A stretch of DNA of 37,956 bases from a virus. How positions within the stretch are numbered: the first letter of the stretch is position 1; the number at the start of each line of letters is the position of its first letter. The stretch is taken from positions 1 through 37,956 of the IMG/VR virus record IMGVR_UViG_3300009008_000107. One strand, 5' to 3'. The translations under genes and the position numbers were made by a program. The notes under the pieces are model-generated. The model saw only the letters and a list, made by a program, of their open reading frames with translations, ran no database searches and had not been told where the DNA came from. Shown here one piece after another: positions 24,930 to 32,422 of the stretch.

Positions 24930-25370
24930 CTACCTCCCTGTGGAACCGAACCCACCAGTTCCTCTATCCGAATCATCCAGTTCATATACATCTCTTAAGA
25001 CAATGATAGGTTGTTCAATGATTAACATCTGAGCTATACGATCACCACGCCTGATAGGATGAAAATCATAATGATAGACAGACCCTGAGTTTAGGTTATT
25101 AAGTAACACCTTAACCTCACCCCTATAATCTGAATCAACTACCCCTGCTCCTACCTCTAACCCTTTTAAGGCGAGAGAAGACCTACTCTTGATAACACCT
25201 ACATGCTTAGGTGGAATAGCTAACTTAATACCAGTCTTAATAAGCTTACTAGATCCAGGGTACACATCTACATCTTCTGTAGAGTATAGATCAAACCCAC
25301 CACTACCCTCTGTCTGATAGGTGGGGATAGGCAACCCATCATCTAGCTGTTCCACATCAACAAAAATCAT
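24930..25370 (-). CDS. dut: dUTPase (deoxyuridine triphosphatase)
   Basis: The product is 146 residues, standard length for a trimeric dUTPase. The five motifs appear in order: GSGGFDLYS (1), GVIKSRSSLALKG (2), GAGVVDSDYRGEV (3), RRGDRIAQMLI (4) and RGTGGFGSTGR (5, the C-terminal arm that closes over the substrate). It hydrolyses dUTP to dUMP and pyrophosphate, keeping uracil out of phage DNA and supplying dUMP for thymidylate synthesis. The adjacent ThyX-like gene would use the product. The start has GAGGAG upstream and overlaps the end of the preceding small gene. Confidence 0.96.
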   Translation of the reverse strand: MIFVDVEQLDDGLPIPTYQTEGSGGFDLYSTEDVDVYPGSSKLIKTGIKLAIPPKHVGVIKSRSSLALKGLEVGAGVVDSDYRGEVKVLLNNLNSGSVYHYDFHPIRRGDRIAQMLIIEQPIIVLRDVYELDDSDRGTGGFGSTGR

Positions 25371-25539
25371 CTTCTAACTCCTCCTCTTCAAATTTACTTA
25401 GATTATATATAACCTTATCTTCAAAAGCCTCTAACAACTCATAAGCTTCTATCTCTAATATCTCCACTAACTCCACTGCATCATGGTACTCACTCAACCT
25501 CTTGATTGTATTCTTTAACAAGACACTATCAACTATCAT
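25357..25539 (-). CDS. Small acidic helical protein upstream of dUTPase
   Basis: The product is hypothetical, 60 residues, mostly helix and strongly acidic (VELVEILEIEAYELLEAFED; ending EEEELEDDFC). The ATG at 25539 has GAGGAGG upstream. It overlaps the metallophosphatase end by 11 bases and the dUTPase start by 14 bases, so it is a translated operon member. The acidic end could mimic a DNA or ssDNA-binding-protein tail, but no family was recognised. Confidence 0.6.
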   Translation of the reverse strand: MIVDSVLLKNTIKRLSEYHDAVELVEILEIEAYELLEAFEDKVIYNLSKFEEEELEDDFC

Positions 25540-26302
25540 ATCGCCTCCTCAAATAATCTATATGAAGAAACTCAGGTTCTGCTTGTCCCATCTCTACATC
25601 ATGTAGGTAGATGAGACCACGCCAAAACCTATTGTTCTCTTTAGTGTAGTGTTCATCATAATCAAAATAACAACCAGTACATAACCCGAAGATGTTCCTA
25701 CCTAGGGCATTAGTAGTCTCCCAAAAACTACGCATATGGCTATGTCCTACAACACAAGAAGTAAAGTTCTTCTTAACTAAAGATGCTGCATGGTTCTCAC
25801 CCCCTATAGGTCTTCCCATTATGCCGGAAGTAAAGTAGTGTTTAAACACTATACCTTCATACTCGTAAGGATCAAGGAAAGGTATAACCTCCCACCCATA
25901 CTCTTCATATTGTAGGTCATCAATAGATAAGTGACCATGTAACCTTGGATCTTCTTCAGAAGCCCTGATAATCCTATGCTCATGGTTTCCTAAACAGATA
26001 ACCTTCTTAGGGTTATATTTTTTCTTCTTCCACACTCCACGCTTCTTGTTATAATCATCTATAGGTTTATTAAATCTCTGTGTAGCATCAATAGCTGAAG
26101 CTATATCGTCCCCATATCTCCTACCTTCTGCCTGTACCTTACCTACATCATAGGAAGATAGGGAGTGCATACTAGCCCTATCTCCTAAATCAATGATAAG
26201 ATCAGGTTTCCTGTGAAGGGCGAACTTACCAGCCCATTCCATCCTATCATTGTTATGTTCAGGTGTAGCATGGCAATCAGGTATGATTAAAACTTCTTTC
26301 AT
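25529..26302 (-). CDS. Calcineurin-like metallophosphoesterase
   Basis: The protein has 257 residues. The metallophosphatase signature is complete: IIPDCHATPEH (Asp9, His11), LIIDLGDRASM (GD at about 41-42), VICLGNHEHRI (GNHE at about 103-106) and TSCVVGHSHMR (GHSH near 193). These residues bind two metal ions. Family members cleave phosphoesters in nucleic acids, nucleotides or proteins. In marine T7 relatives such genes lie among replication genes as here, but the substrate is not known. It starts 3 bases after the ThyX-like stop. Confidence 0.85.
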   Translation of the reverse strand: MKEVLIIPDCHATPEHNNDRMEWAGKFALHRKPDLIIDLGDRASMHSLSSYDVGKVQAEGRRYGDDIASAIDATQRFNKPIDDYNKKRGVWKKKKYNPKKVICLGNHEHRIIRASEEDPRLHGHLSIDDLQYEEYGWEVIPFLDPYEYEGIVFKHYFTSGIMGRPIGGENHAASLVKKNFTSCVVGHSHMRSFWETTNALGRNIFGLCTGCYFDYDEHYTKENNRFWRGLIYLHDVEMGQAEPEFLHIDYLRRRYDS

Positions 26303-26305
26303 ATC

Positions 26306-26800
26306 TTAAGCCACCTCCCTTAACCCACAAGGTTTATCTTCATCGCACCTACCAAGGTACTCACAGTGGGGTTGGAGATGATTACATAGTGCAGGGTCAA
26401 CCTTCTTTAACTCCTTCTCTATCTTTTTAAACACCATGATAGTATCAGTATGGCTAAGGAAACACAACCTCTTCCAAGACATCTGGATAAGAGACATAGC
26501 GTTAACTAACATAGAGTGGTTAACTGGTGTATATCTATTCTCTTTACCTGTACCACCTCTATCATCCCTCTTGCTCTGGACGAAGTGCGTGACACCTACA
26601 TGGTGACGGCATAGATGGGTAGATACAAATGAAGGGATACCTCTCAGCTCAACCCAGAATAACTGAGTATAGATAGGGCTATGTTTACAGGTGTATATCC
26701 GATCAAGGGACATCTTAGACCAGACACCTTCAGGCATAGTAGCCTCACAAGCCTGTTGCATTATCCCTTCATCTGTTAATTTAGTTATCTTAACTTTCAT
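26306..26800 (-). CDS. ThyX-like flavin-dependent thymidylate synthase homologue (divergent)
   Basis: The protein has 164 residues from the ATG at 26800, whose ATGA overlaps the endonuclease stop with GAGGAG upstream. Features are FVSTHLCRHHVGVTHFVQSK (about 58-77) followed by RDDRGG, ENRYTPVNHSMLVNAMSLIQ, and a C-terminal four-Cys/His-like segment (LCNHLQPHCEYLGRCDEDKP). The first segment sits where ThyX carries RHRxxSxNxxSxR, but here it reads RHHVGVTHFVQSKR. Phage ThyX-like proteins of this form are usually annotated as FAD-dependent thymidylate synthases. It would methylate dUMP from the neighbouring dUTPase. A modified-pyrimidine reaction, such as hydroxymethylation, is an open alternative. 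Confidence 0.65.
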   Translation of the reverse strand: MKVKITKLTDEGIMQQACEATMPEGVWSKMSLDRIYTCKHSPIYTQLFWVELRGIPSFVSTHLCRHHVGVTHFVQSKRDDRGGTGKENRYTPVNHSMLVNAMSLIQMSWKRLCFLSHTDTIMVFKKIEKELKKVDPALCNHLQPHCEYLGRCDEDKPCGLREVA

Positions 26801-27201
26801 TTTGTCCACTCCTCTGGCACTTTCATAAACGCAAACTCAAACCCATTCTTCTCACACCAATCAGAGTACCTGTGCTTGTGCTTAGTTGTTATCCAGTTGT
26901 CTTTCATGAACAGCATACGGATATCAAGTTTAGGGTTTGAGTCTCTAACAGCTAACATCTTAGTTCTATTAGGTGCTGTGAACTTCCCCTTAGCTTCTAT
27001 ATAAACCCCATTAGATAGTAGAAAATCAGGTAGGTATTTATGTTTGGTGAATACATCTTTAGCACCGCAAACCCTACACACACCACCTGTTTTCTTCTTC
27101 CAATAGCAAAGCTTATGGGGTTCAAACTGAAACTTAACACCCCTTTTCCTAAGATTAGCTGCTATAGACCTTTCAAAATTCGATCTGTATTTATTCCTCA
27201 A
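26797..27201 (-). CDS. Endonuclease I (Holliday-junction resolvase, T7 gp3-like)
   Basis: The protein has 134 residues. The PD-(D/E)XK core fits T7 endonuclease I: Glu10 in RSNFERSIA, Asp59 in KYLPDFLL, and Glu69 and Lys71 in GVYIEAKGKF. The order and spacing match T7 E20, D55, E65 and K67. It resolves branched DNA before packaging and helps break down host DNA. A segment between core elements, CYWKKKTGGVCRVCGAKD, carries Cys32, Cys42 and Cys45 and is absent from T7 gp3; it may bind zinc. The only suitable start is TTG at 27201, overlapping the end of the exonuclease gene, with AAGGG upstream. Confidence 0.9.
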   Translation of the reverse strand: MRNKYRSNFERSIAANLRKRGVKFQFEPHKLCYWKKKTGGVCRVCGAKDVFTKHKYLPDFLLSNGVYIEAKGKFTAPNRTKMLAVRDSNPKLDIRMLFMKDNWITTKHKHRYSDWCEKNGFEFAFMKVPEEWTK

Positions 27202-27958
27202 AGGGTACCCTTAGTAGTTGTTTGGTTTCATTAAAGAACTTTTCCGCATAGTTCCCGAACCTCTGCTTGTATAAGTTAAAGCAATACTCGCTTCTTTCTT
27301 TATCAGATAAGAGGGGTAACTTCTTAACATGAGCTGACTTCTCACCTACACCGTATAATCCAAGGATATTATCTGACTTGTCACCTATTATTACCTGTGT
27401 CCAGAAGTTGATACTCCCTTGATCTTCATTGATCTTAATCCACTCTTGTTTATTCCAGTTATAGTGCCAACCTACTATCTGTAGTAAATCTTTATCAAGA
27501 CTACAGATAACTGTTTGATCTGTCTGGTATATCCCTAGTAAATCATCAGCCTCTAAACCTTTCTCACTTCTTGCTTGGTGATAATCTTTCATATATTCAC
27601 GACAAGCAGATAGGTGGTGGGGTTTTCTTAAACCCTCTCTGTTCCCCTTATATGGTAGGATAGTAGCTATACTATCTCTGATGTTTTCTCTACCAGATAG
27701 ATATATTTGATAGATAGGTAGATCAGTGTCATTGACAATATTGTCCAAGAACATATTAAGAGAGTGTTCAGTTTTTTCCCATGCTTCTGGTTCATATATT
27801 ACCTCTATGTTTTTTTCTTTATACCCTGTAGGTAGTTCATGTTTATATGAATACCTTTCCCCTTTATAGCTATAAAACTTACCATCACAGGCAGAGGATA
27901 CAGCATAAGCTACTATATCCCCATCAATTAAAGCTGTAGTCAGGTTGTCTTTATCCAT
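27191..27958 (-). CDS. 5'-3' exonuclease (T7 gp6-like, FLAP/PIN-type)
   Basis: The protein has 255 residues. Acidic metal-binding motifs appear in order: ALIDGDIVAY (Asp12/Asp14), KGLEADDLLG, VICSLDKDLLQ and IIGDKSDNILGLYGVGEKSA. The last is the helix-hairpin-helix-like end of the FEN/5' nuclease core. The middle segment RDSIATILPYKGNREGLRKP is the substrate-contacting part typical of T7 gp6. The enzyme removes RNA primers and degrades host DNA. Start ATG 27958 has GAGGAGAG upstream and overlaps the preceding small gene; its stop overlaps endonuclease I. Confidence 0.92.
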   Translation of the reverse strand: MDKDNLTTALIDGDIVAYAVSSACDGKFYSYKGERYSYKHELPTGYKEKNIEVIYEPEAWEKTEHSLNMFLDNIVNDTDLPIYQIYLSGRENIRDSIATILPYKGNREGLRKPHHLSACREYMKDYHQARSEKGLEADDLLGIYQTDQTVICSLDKDLLQIVGWHYNWNKQEWIKINEDQGSINFWTQVIIGDKSDNILGLYGVGEKSAHVKKLPLLSDKERSEYCFNLYKQRFGNYAEKFFNETKQLLRVPFEE

Positions 27959-28140
27959 TCTCTCCTCTTTGTTTTTTCAAGAGCTTCAAGGTGGGGTAAC
28001 GGTTTGTCAATATTCTTGTGACTCCATAACCAGTTATCTTCTTTTCTCTTTGTCCAACCCTTGCCCCAAAGATAAATACATTCTTCAAGATAGAGACCAA
28101 ACTCAAACTTCTCTGAGTTGTTAAAATGGAACCTCATCAT
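27940..28140 (-). CDS. Small conserved protein between ssDNA-binding protein and exonuclease
   Basis: The product is of unknown function, 66 residues from the paired ATG ATG at 28140/28137. A reading from an upstream TTG (28170) has no ribosome site. The core FGLYLEECIYLWGKGWTKRK followed by DNWLWSHKNID is aromatic-rich. The gene overlaps ssb by 20 bases and the exonuclease by 19 bases, so it is part of the early replication operon. It could assist recombination or exonuclease function, but nothing in the sequence proves this. Confidence 0.6.
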   Translation of the reverse strand: MMRFHFNNSEKFEFGLYLEECIYLWGKGWTKRKEDNWLWSHKNIDKPLPHLEALEKTKRREWIKTT

Positions 28141-28540
28141 TAAACTCTGTATCCTCTTCTTCAATCTCAAACTCTAAACCACCACCACCATATGGTATAT
28201 GTTCAACAACCTGAACAGCTACTAGATCAGCACCGATATAGTCATACTTCTTAGACTTCCATGTTTTATACTGTACTCGAACCTCTGATCCATTACCAAT
28301 AAGTTCATTAAAAGGTTTTCCTTTTGTATCTACTACAACAGGGGCTTTGTTTTTACCCTCTACCCCTTCTACTCTCCTACTAAACTTGAACCAACCATTC
28401 TTGTTTTTAGTAAGACCAGCCTTAAGTAAAGCTTTCTCATCACCATCAGATACCTCAAGATCAATACACCACTGGGGTTGAAATTTAGTATTAGGTGTTT
28501 GAACAGATGCCCAATTAGCTTTTCCAGATACAACACTCAT
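28121..28540 (-). CDS. ssb: Single-stranded DNA-binding protein (T7 gp2.5-type role)
   Basis: The protein has 139 residues. The OB-fold-like body starts SGKANWASVQTPNTKFQPQW and continues WFKFSRRVEG, PVVVDTKGKPFNELIGNGSE and VRVQYKTWKSKKYDYIGADL. This is the pattern of phage ssDNA-binding proteins annotated as DUF2815/gp2.5-like. The C-terminus is very acidic and ends FNDEVPF, the kind of acidic-tail-plus-Phe that recruits polymerase and helicase. The ribosome site is AAGGGAG, 8 bases before the ATG. A near-perfect sigma70-type promoter lies ~110 bases upstream, making this the first gene of the operon running to 21905. Confidence 0.85.
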   Translation of the reverse strand: MSVVSGKANWASVQTPNTKFQPQWCIDLEVSDGDEKALLKAGLTKNKNGWFKFSRRVEGVEGKNKAPVVVDTKGKPFNELIGNGSEVRVQYKTWKSKKYDYIGADLVAVQVVEHIPYGGGGLEFEIEEEDTEFNDEVPF

Positions 28541-28626
28541 AATAATCTCCCTTTTTTAATTAATAATCTTTTACCTGTTACCTTCTTTCTGTACCTTAGC
28601 ACCTCCTCTATATCTTCTATATATAT

Positions 28627-28655
28627 AGTATAACTATATTTAGATCGTTTGTCAA
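28627..28655 (-). promoter_or_regulatory. Strong sigma70-type promoter for the ssb operon
   Basis: On the minus strand TTGACA (28655-28650) and TATACT (28632-28627) are separated by exactly 17 bases. Transcription should start near 28620, leaving an ~80-base leader before the ssb ATG. The 128-base gap between polymerase and ssb genes holds this and no gene. It implies transcription by host RNA polymerase. Confidence 0.85.
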
Positions 28656-28668
28656 GAAAAATAATCTC

Positions 28669-30444
28669 TTAATGTGTATCAGACCATGTTTCCCCTATCT
28701 TCCCCTCAGCTTCTATCTTAACCCTGATCCCCATCTCCTCACCTGTAAGGGTAGCCTCCTTCTCTACCTGTTTCATTACCATGGCTGGAAACATACCACC
28801 TTGCACCTCAAACTGTAACTCATCATGGTAAGCTATTACCTGATGAGCTGGTATGTTATTATCCTTGATCCACTCATTACATCTTACCATCCACCTCTTA
28901 AAGATAACAGTAGCACCACACTGAAACAAAGAGTTAAGTAGTTTATGTTCTGATCTGATTACTATCTTCCTTTTATCTAACCCAGTAAGGTATCCCTTCT
29001 TTTTATACACCTCCTCTACCTTAGCTTTAAGTTCTTTGAGTGCAGGGTTTCCATTCCAAAACATATCTCTTAGCTTACCTCCTTCCTTAACTGGTTTACC
29101 AAGGGTATCAGCCAGCTTCTTAGCCCCTGCCCCATACATCAACGCATACAGCCCACCCTTAGCTGTGTTCCTTGTTACTCCCCATAGCCTTGCATTATGT
29201 TGGTGAAAATCCCCTTCCAGTACAAGCTCTGCTAATTCCTTACCACCCTTAAAAGGTAAGGAATAATGGCACATCACCCTTGCTTCTATGCCCGACAAAT
29301 CAATACCGACAAGTTGACTATCAGGTGGTGAAGAGAAGAGCGATCTTAACTCCTCACCATACAAAGTGCTTGGTCTTGGTAGGTTACAGACGGATCTTTG
29401 ATGCCGATACCTACCTGTCGGAGTACCACAAGTAACAGCCTCAGCAGGTACTCTTCCATCCTCTCTACAGGTAGCAATCATCCCCTTTGATTCATCCTTC
29501 TCATTCTTTACTATTCTCCTCCTATGGCTAATGATTTGTCTTTCAGCTATCAGCTTACCAGTATCTCCTTTAATTGTATTGAAGCTATCCTCTGTTAACT
29601 TAGGACTTGTCCTTCTCCAAGAACCATCCTGTTCCCTTACTACATTCCAATCTGTAGGTTTCCACCCTTCAGATAAGAGGTACTCTTTTAGTTTATGGGT
29701 TGAGTTAAGGTTAAATTTCTTAGGTTCTACCCTTGTAAACACCCCTTTAATTTTTGGTGTATCAAAACCCTTGAACCAATCCCTTACCGATTTACTAAGT
29801 TCTCCGTTCTTCTTATATGGTTTCTTAATAGGTACTGAGAAGGGGTTGTGGTACACAGAAGGTAACACTTTATATAGACTGTTGTCTATCTCCTTCCTTT
29901 TACTATCCAACTCTTTAACTAACCCTTCAGCTTTCTCCTTATCAAACCATACACCCCACTCTTCCTGTTCTTGGTGAATCTTAGCTACCTTATGCTCAAG
30001 CTCTATAGCCTCACCCCACCCCTTAATATCTCCTACTATTTTATTAAATAATTTAAGGTTGATCTTAACATCTTCCTCACACCTGTTCAAGATAGAGATA
30101 TTAAACTCAGACCAATCATGAATCTCTGGTTTCTTAGTACCTAATCTCTCACCCCAAACCTCAAGACTATGGCTACCTATATCAGGATACATTAACCTTG
30201 AACAGATAAGGGTATCAAGAACTATCCCTTGATACTCCCTACCTGTCAGCTTCTTAATAAGTGGAAGATCATAACCTATGATATTGTGACCTGCTAAACC
30301 ATCTTGATCCATTAGATAATCAACACCCCACCTGATATTAGTAGTCCACCCATACAAGTCTGTATCGGTATTGTACCAGCAGATAAGGTGTATCTTAGTA
30401 GCCTTATCTAATAACCCATCAGCTTCAATATCAAATATTAACAT
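28669..30444 (-). CDS. DNA polymerase, family A (T7 gp5-like)
   Basis: The product is 591 residues. I chose ATG 30444 (MLIFDIEADG, as T7 starts MIVSDIEANA) over an upstream TTG at 30462. The 3'-5' exonuclease domain has Exo I DIEADG (D5/E7), Exo II HNIIGYDLP (D59) and Exo III RCEEDVKINL (D125), but the usual Exo III Tyr is Arg121. Polymerase motifs: A LVGIDLSGIEARVM (D382); B RNTAKGGLYALMYGAG with Lys429 and Tyr433, the position equivalent to E. coli Pol I residue 762; C IAYHDELQ (H540, D541, E542). It replicates phage DNA with the primase-helicase encoded upstream. It overlaps the end of the preceding small gene, ahead of the ssb promoter. Confidence 0.95.
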   Translation of the reverse strand: MLIFDIEADGLLDKATKIHLICWYNTDTDLYGWTTNIRWGVDYLMDQDGLAGHNIIGYDLPLIKKLTGREYQGIVLDTLICSRLMYPDIGSHSLEVWGERLGTKKPEIHDWSEFNISILNRCEEDVKINLKLFNKIVGDIKGWGEAIELEHKVAKIHQEQEEWGVWFDKEKAEGLVKELDSKRKEIDNSLYKVLPSVYHNPFSVPIKKPYKKNGELSKSVRDWFKGFDTPKIKGVFTRVEPKKFNLNSTHKLKEYLLSEGWKPTDWNVVREQDGSWRRTSPKLTEDSFNTIKGDTGKLIAERQIISHRRRIVKNEKDESKGMIATCREDGRVPAEAVTCGTPTGRYRHQRSVCNLPRPSTLYGEELRSLFSSPPDSQLVGIDLSGIEARVMCHYSLPFKGGKELAELVLEGDFHQHNARLWGVTRNTAKGGLYALMYGAGAKKLADTLGKPVKEGGKLRDMFWNGNPALKELKAKVEEVYKKKGYLTGLDKRKIVIRSEHKLLNSLFQCGATVIFKRWMVRCNEWIKDNNIPAHQVIAYHDELQFEVQGGMFPAMVMKQVEKEATLTGEEMGIRVKIEAEGKIGETWSDTH

Positions 30445-30448
30445 CTTT

Positions 30449-30682
30449 TCATATCCAATCAACAGTAGTTTTTAGATCTGTCAACTTTCTCACCACCTCA
30501 ATACAGTGATCTACACTGTTACACTTCAACACCCAATCCTCTATTAATAACTCAAACATATATCCCCCAACCTGTTGTACCTTATCCCAATCCCAAGAAA
30601 TATGAAGCTCAACAATATGTCCCCTTAACTTATTACATAATACCAATTCATCTTCCAACTCTTTTAGGTTTACCATAACCAT
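30449..30682 (-). CDS. Small protein between primase-helicase and DNA polymerase
   Basis: The product is hypothetical, 77 residues. The start ATG 30682 has GAGAGG 8 bases upstream. It is helical at the N-terminus (NLKELEDELVLCNKLRGHIV), with aromatic-rich middle HISWDWDKVQQVGG and a C-terminal helical stretch ending DWI. The stop lies in the ribosome-binding region of the polymerase gene (30449-30451), so the two are probably translationally coupled. No family was recognised. It might modulate replication, judged from position only. Confidence 0.6.
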   Translation of the reverse strand: MVMVNLKELEDELVLCNKLRGHIVELHISWDWDKVQQVGGYMFELLIEDWVLKCNSVDHCIEVVRKLTDLKTTVDWI

Positions 30683-30719
30683 TCTAAAATCCTCTCTATT
30701 GTGTGATTGATTAGCTTCC

Positions 30720-30790
30720 CTTACCTACCCCTTACCTCTTACCTTATCGTTCCATAGCGTGCTTGTATGGAGCTAATAAGATATATCTTA
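30720..30790. promoter_or_regulatory. Structured intergenic region between primase-helicase and polymerase genes
   Basis: The 105-base gap holds three parts. A perfect 14-bp palindrome TAAGATATATCTTA (30777-30790) overlaps the primase stop. An inverted repeat TCCATA/TATGGA (30751-30756, 30766-30771) has a 9-base loop. Three GGTAAG copies lie on the minus strand (30720-30725, 30731-30736, 30738-30743). No T-run follows, so it is not a simple terminator. It may be a control site or a replication start. Confidence 0.45.
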
Positions 30791-32422
30791 GAAGTCTCCC
30801 TTGCCTGTTCCAAGCTCAAGCTCTTCAAGAGTACCTGATTCTTTATTGAAGAACAGTTCGAGAGTCCCTGTTTCACCTGACAACCTATTCTTTATTATCC
30901 GTAAGGTTACAGTGTTTCGATCCACTTCATCTTCAGCCTGTTGATCTCTCTCAAGTCCCCACATATCAGTTGACCACCGCCATAAAGCCCTACTACCAGT
31001 GAACTGACCACCTAATACCTTTGCCCCTGTAGCGTGATCTATATTAACTCCCTTTGGATTATTAAGATGGGATACAAGAAAGATGGTGATATCAAGAGAG
31101 ATGACAAGGGTAGATATATCAGCCATGATTTTATTTAATAGATCATTAGCTTCAGAGCTGGATAAGTGAGCTGTTAAGGCAGTCATAGGATCAATAAATA
31201 TCCACTTAATATTCTCACTTGCCATGTATCTTATAATATTAACTATATCCCCCCACTTTTTAAACCCTTGACTGTCATATAAAGATATATGAGGCGCAAC
31301 TTGGTTAAGAACTTCTTGTACCTCATCTTTATTATAGATGGTGTCAGGTAAATGAAGTCTTTTGTTTACTATACCCCCTATTAGTTTCTTCATTGTAAGA
31401 GCAGGGGATTCTTCGAGGCTGAAAATACCTACCTTTTCCTTGTGTTCAAAGATAAGGTGTTTAATTATCTCATTGATAAAGCAAGACTTACCAGCCCCAG
31501 GACCTGCCCCTATAGATATAATTTGCTGTGTTCTAAGTCCGTATGTTAACCTGTTCAAATCTTTAAATTTATAATCAAGTCCACTTTCTATTGGTTCAAG
31601 TACCCTCTCTTCCAGATCAAAGCCAGATACTATACCACTTGGTTTATAATCTCTTGCAGACCAGAAGGCAGATAAAAACTGTCTCTCCTTACCTTGTTGG
31701 TGCATGTCATTAACATCTTTCAGGGGTAGATGAATACGCTTTACTCCATCATATCCTAATAACTTAATAGTCTTCTCTGTTATTAAATCACCTGCCTTAT
31801 CCATGTCAAAGCAAAGCAATACCTCTTCATGGCTCTTGATGAACTCTATGTTGTCTTGAATAGATGCTATATCACCAGTACCATTGTTTAGGGATACCAC
31901 CGAGTGAGACCAAGTAGGGTACTTATCATTTAATATCTGATAAGCTGACATACAAGATAAGTGATCCTCACAAATAACTAACTTCTTACCTGATACTGAT
32001 AGGTCTTGACCAAACAACTGTCTCTTCTGTTTGGTGTTACCTATATTTATAAACCTCTTATTGTTTATATCTCTTCTATGATAACCCACCTGATTACCCA
32101 TGTTATCTTTAATGGGGAAGAACATAAACTCAGGGCTTCCATCTGTTTCTGAATAGGTTTCCCTACAACCATATCTCTCATAAACATCAGGGTTGATACC
32201 CCTATATTTATGCTTGACTTTATAACTCTCAATAGAATATTCCTCCTCTTGCTCACTCATAACCCCCCTTTCCTGTTCCTGTTCTTGTTTTTGTTTATCA
32301 ACCGGCACACTAAAAGAACATCTTGTGCAAAACCACTGGTTGCCATCTTCCATCAGGAACAGGTGGTCTCCAGTTCGATCCCTTCCATTCTTCCTGCATG
32401 ATGGGCAAGGTTTGTTCTTCAT
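30788..32422 (-). CDS. Primase-helicase (T7 gp4-like, bifunctional)
   Basis: The protein has 544 residues against 566 in T7. The zinc domain has Cys6, Cys9, Cys32 and Cys35 (PCPSC...FCTRC). TOPRIM primase: KKLVICEDHLS with Glu152, VLLCFDMDKAGD with Asp206/Asp208, and LKDVNDM at 234-240. RecA-type hexameric helicase: Walker A GAGPGAGKS (305-313), VGIFSLEES, and Walker B IKWIFIDPM with Asp411. Late motifs are GSRALWRWSTDMWGLERD and RIIKNRLSGETG. It unwinds DNA and makes primers for the family A polymerase. A promoter lies ~45 bases upstream of its ATG. A second in-frame start at Met55 has its own ribosome site. Confidence 0.95.
   Translation of the reverse strand: MKNKPCPSCRKNGRDRTGDHLFLMEDGNQWFCTRCSFSVPVDKQKQEQEQERGVMSEQEEEYSIESYKVKHKYRGINPDVYERYGCRETYSETDGSPEFMFFPIKDNMGNQVGYHRRDINNKRFINIGNTKQKRQLFGQDLSVSGKKLVICEDHLSCMSAYQILNDKYPTWSHSVVSLNNGTGDIASIQDNIEFIKSHEEVLLCFDMDKAGDLITEKTIKLLGYDGVKRIHLPLKDVNDMHQQGKERQFLSAFWSARDYKPSGIVSGFDLEERVLEPIESGLDYKFKDLNRLTYGLRTQQIISIGAGPGAGKSCFINEIIKHLIFEHKEKVGIFSLEESPALTMKKLIGGIVNKRLHLPDTIYNKDEVQEVLNQVAPHISLYDSQGFKKWGDIVNIIRYMASENIKWIFIDPMTALTAHLSSSEANDLLNKIMADISTLVISLDITIFLVSHLNNPKGVNIDHATGAKVLGGQFTGSRALWRWSTDMWGLERDQQAEDEVDRNTVTLRIIKNRLSGETGTLELFFNKESGTLEELELGTGKGDF
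32263..32274 (-). promoter_or_regulatory. Internal ribosome-binding site for a short helicase form
   Basis: Inside the primase-helicase gene, AGGAAAGGGGGG lies two bases before the in-frame ATG at 32260 (Met55), just after the zinc domain. Starting here would give a 490-residue protein without zinc fingers, like the T7 gp4B helicase made beside full-length gp4A. Confidence 0.6.
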
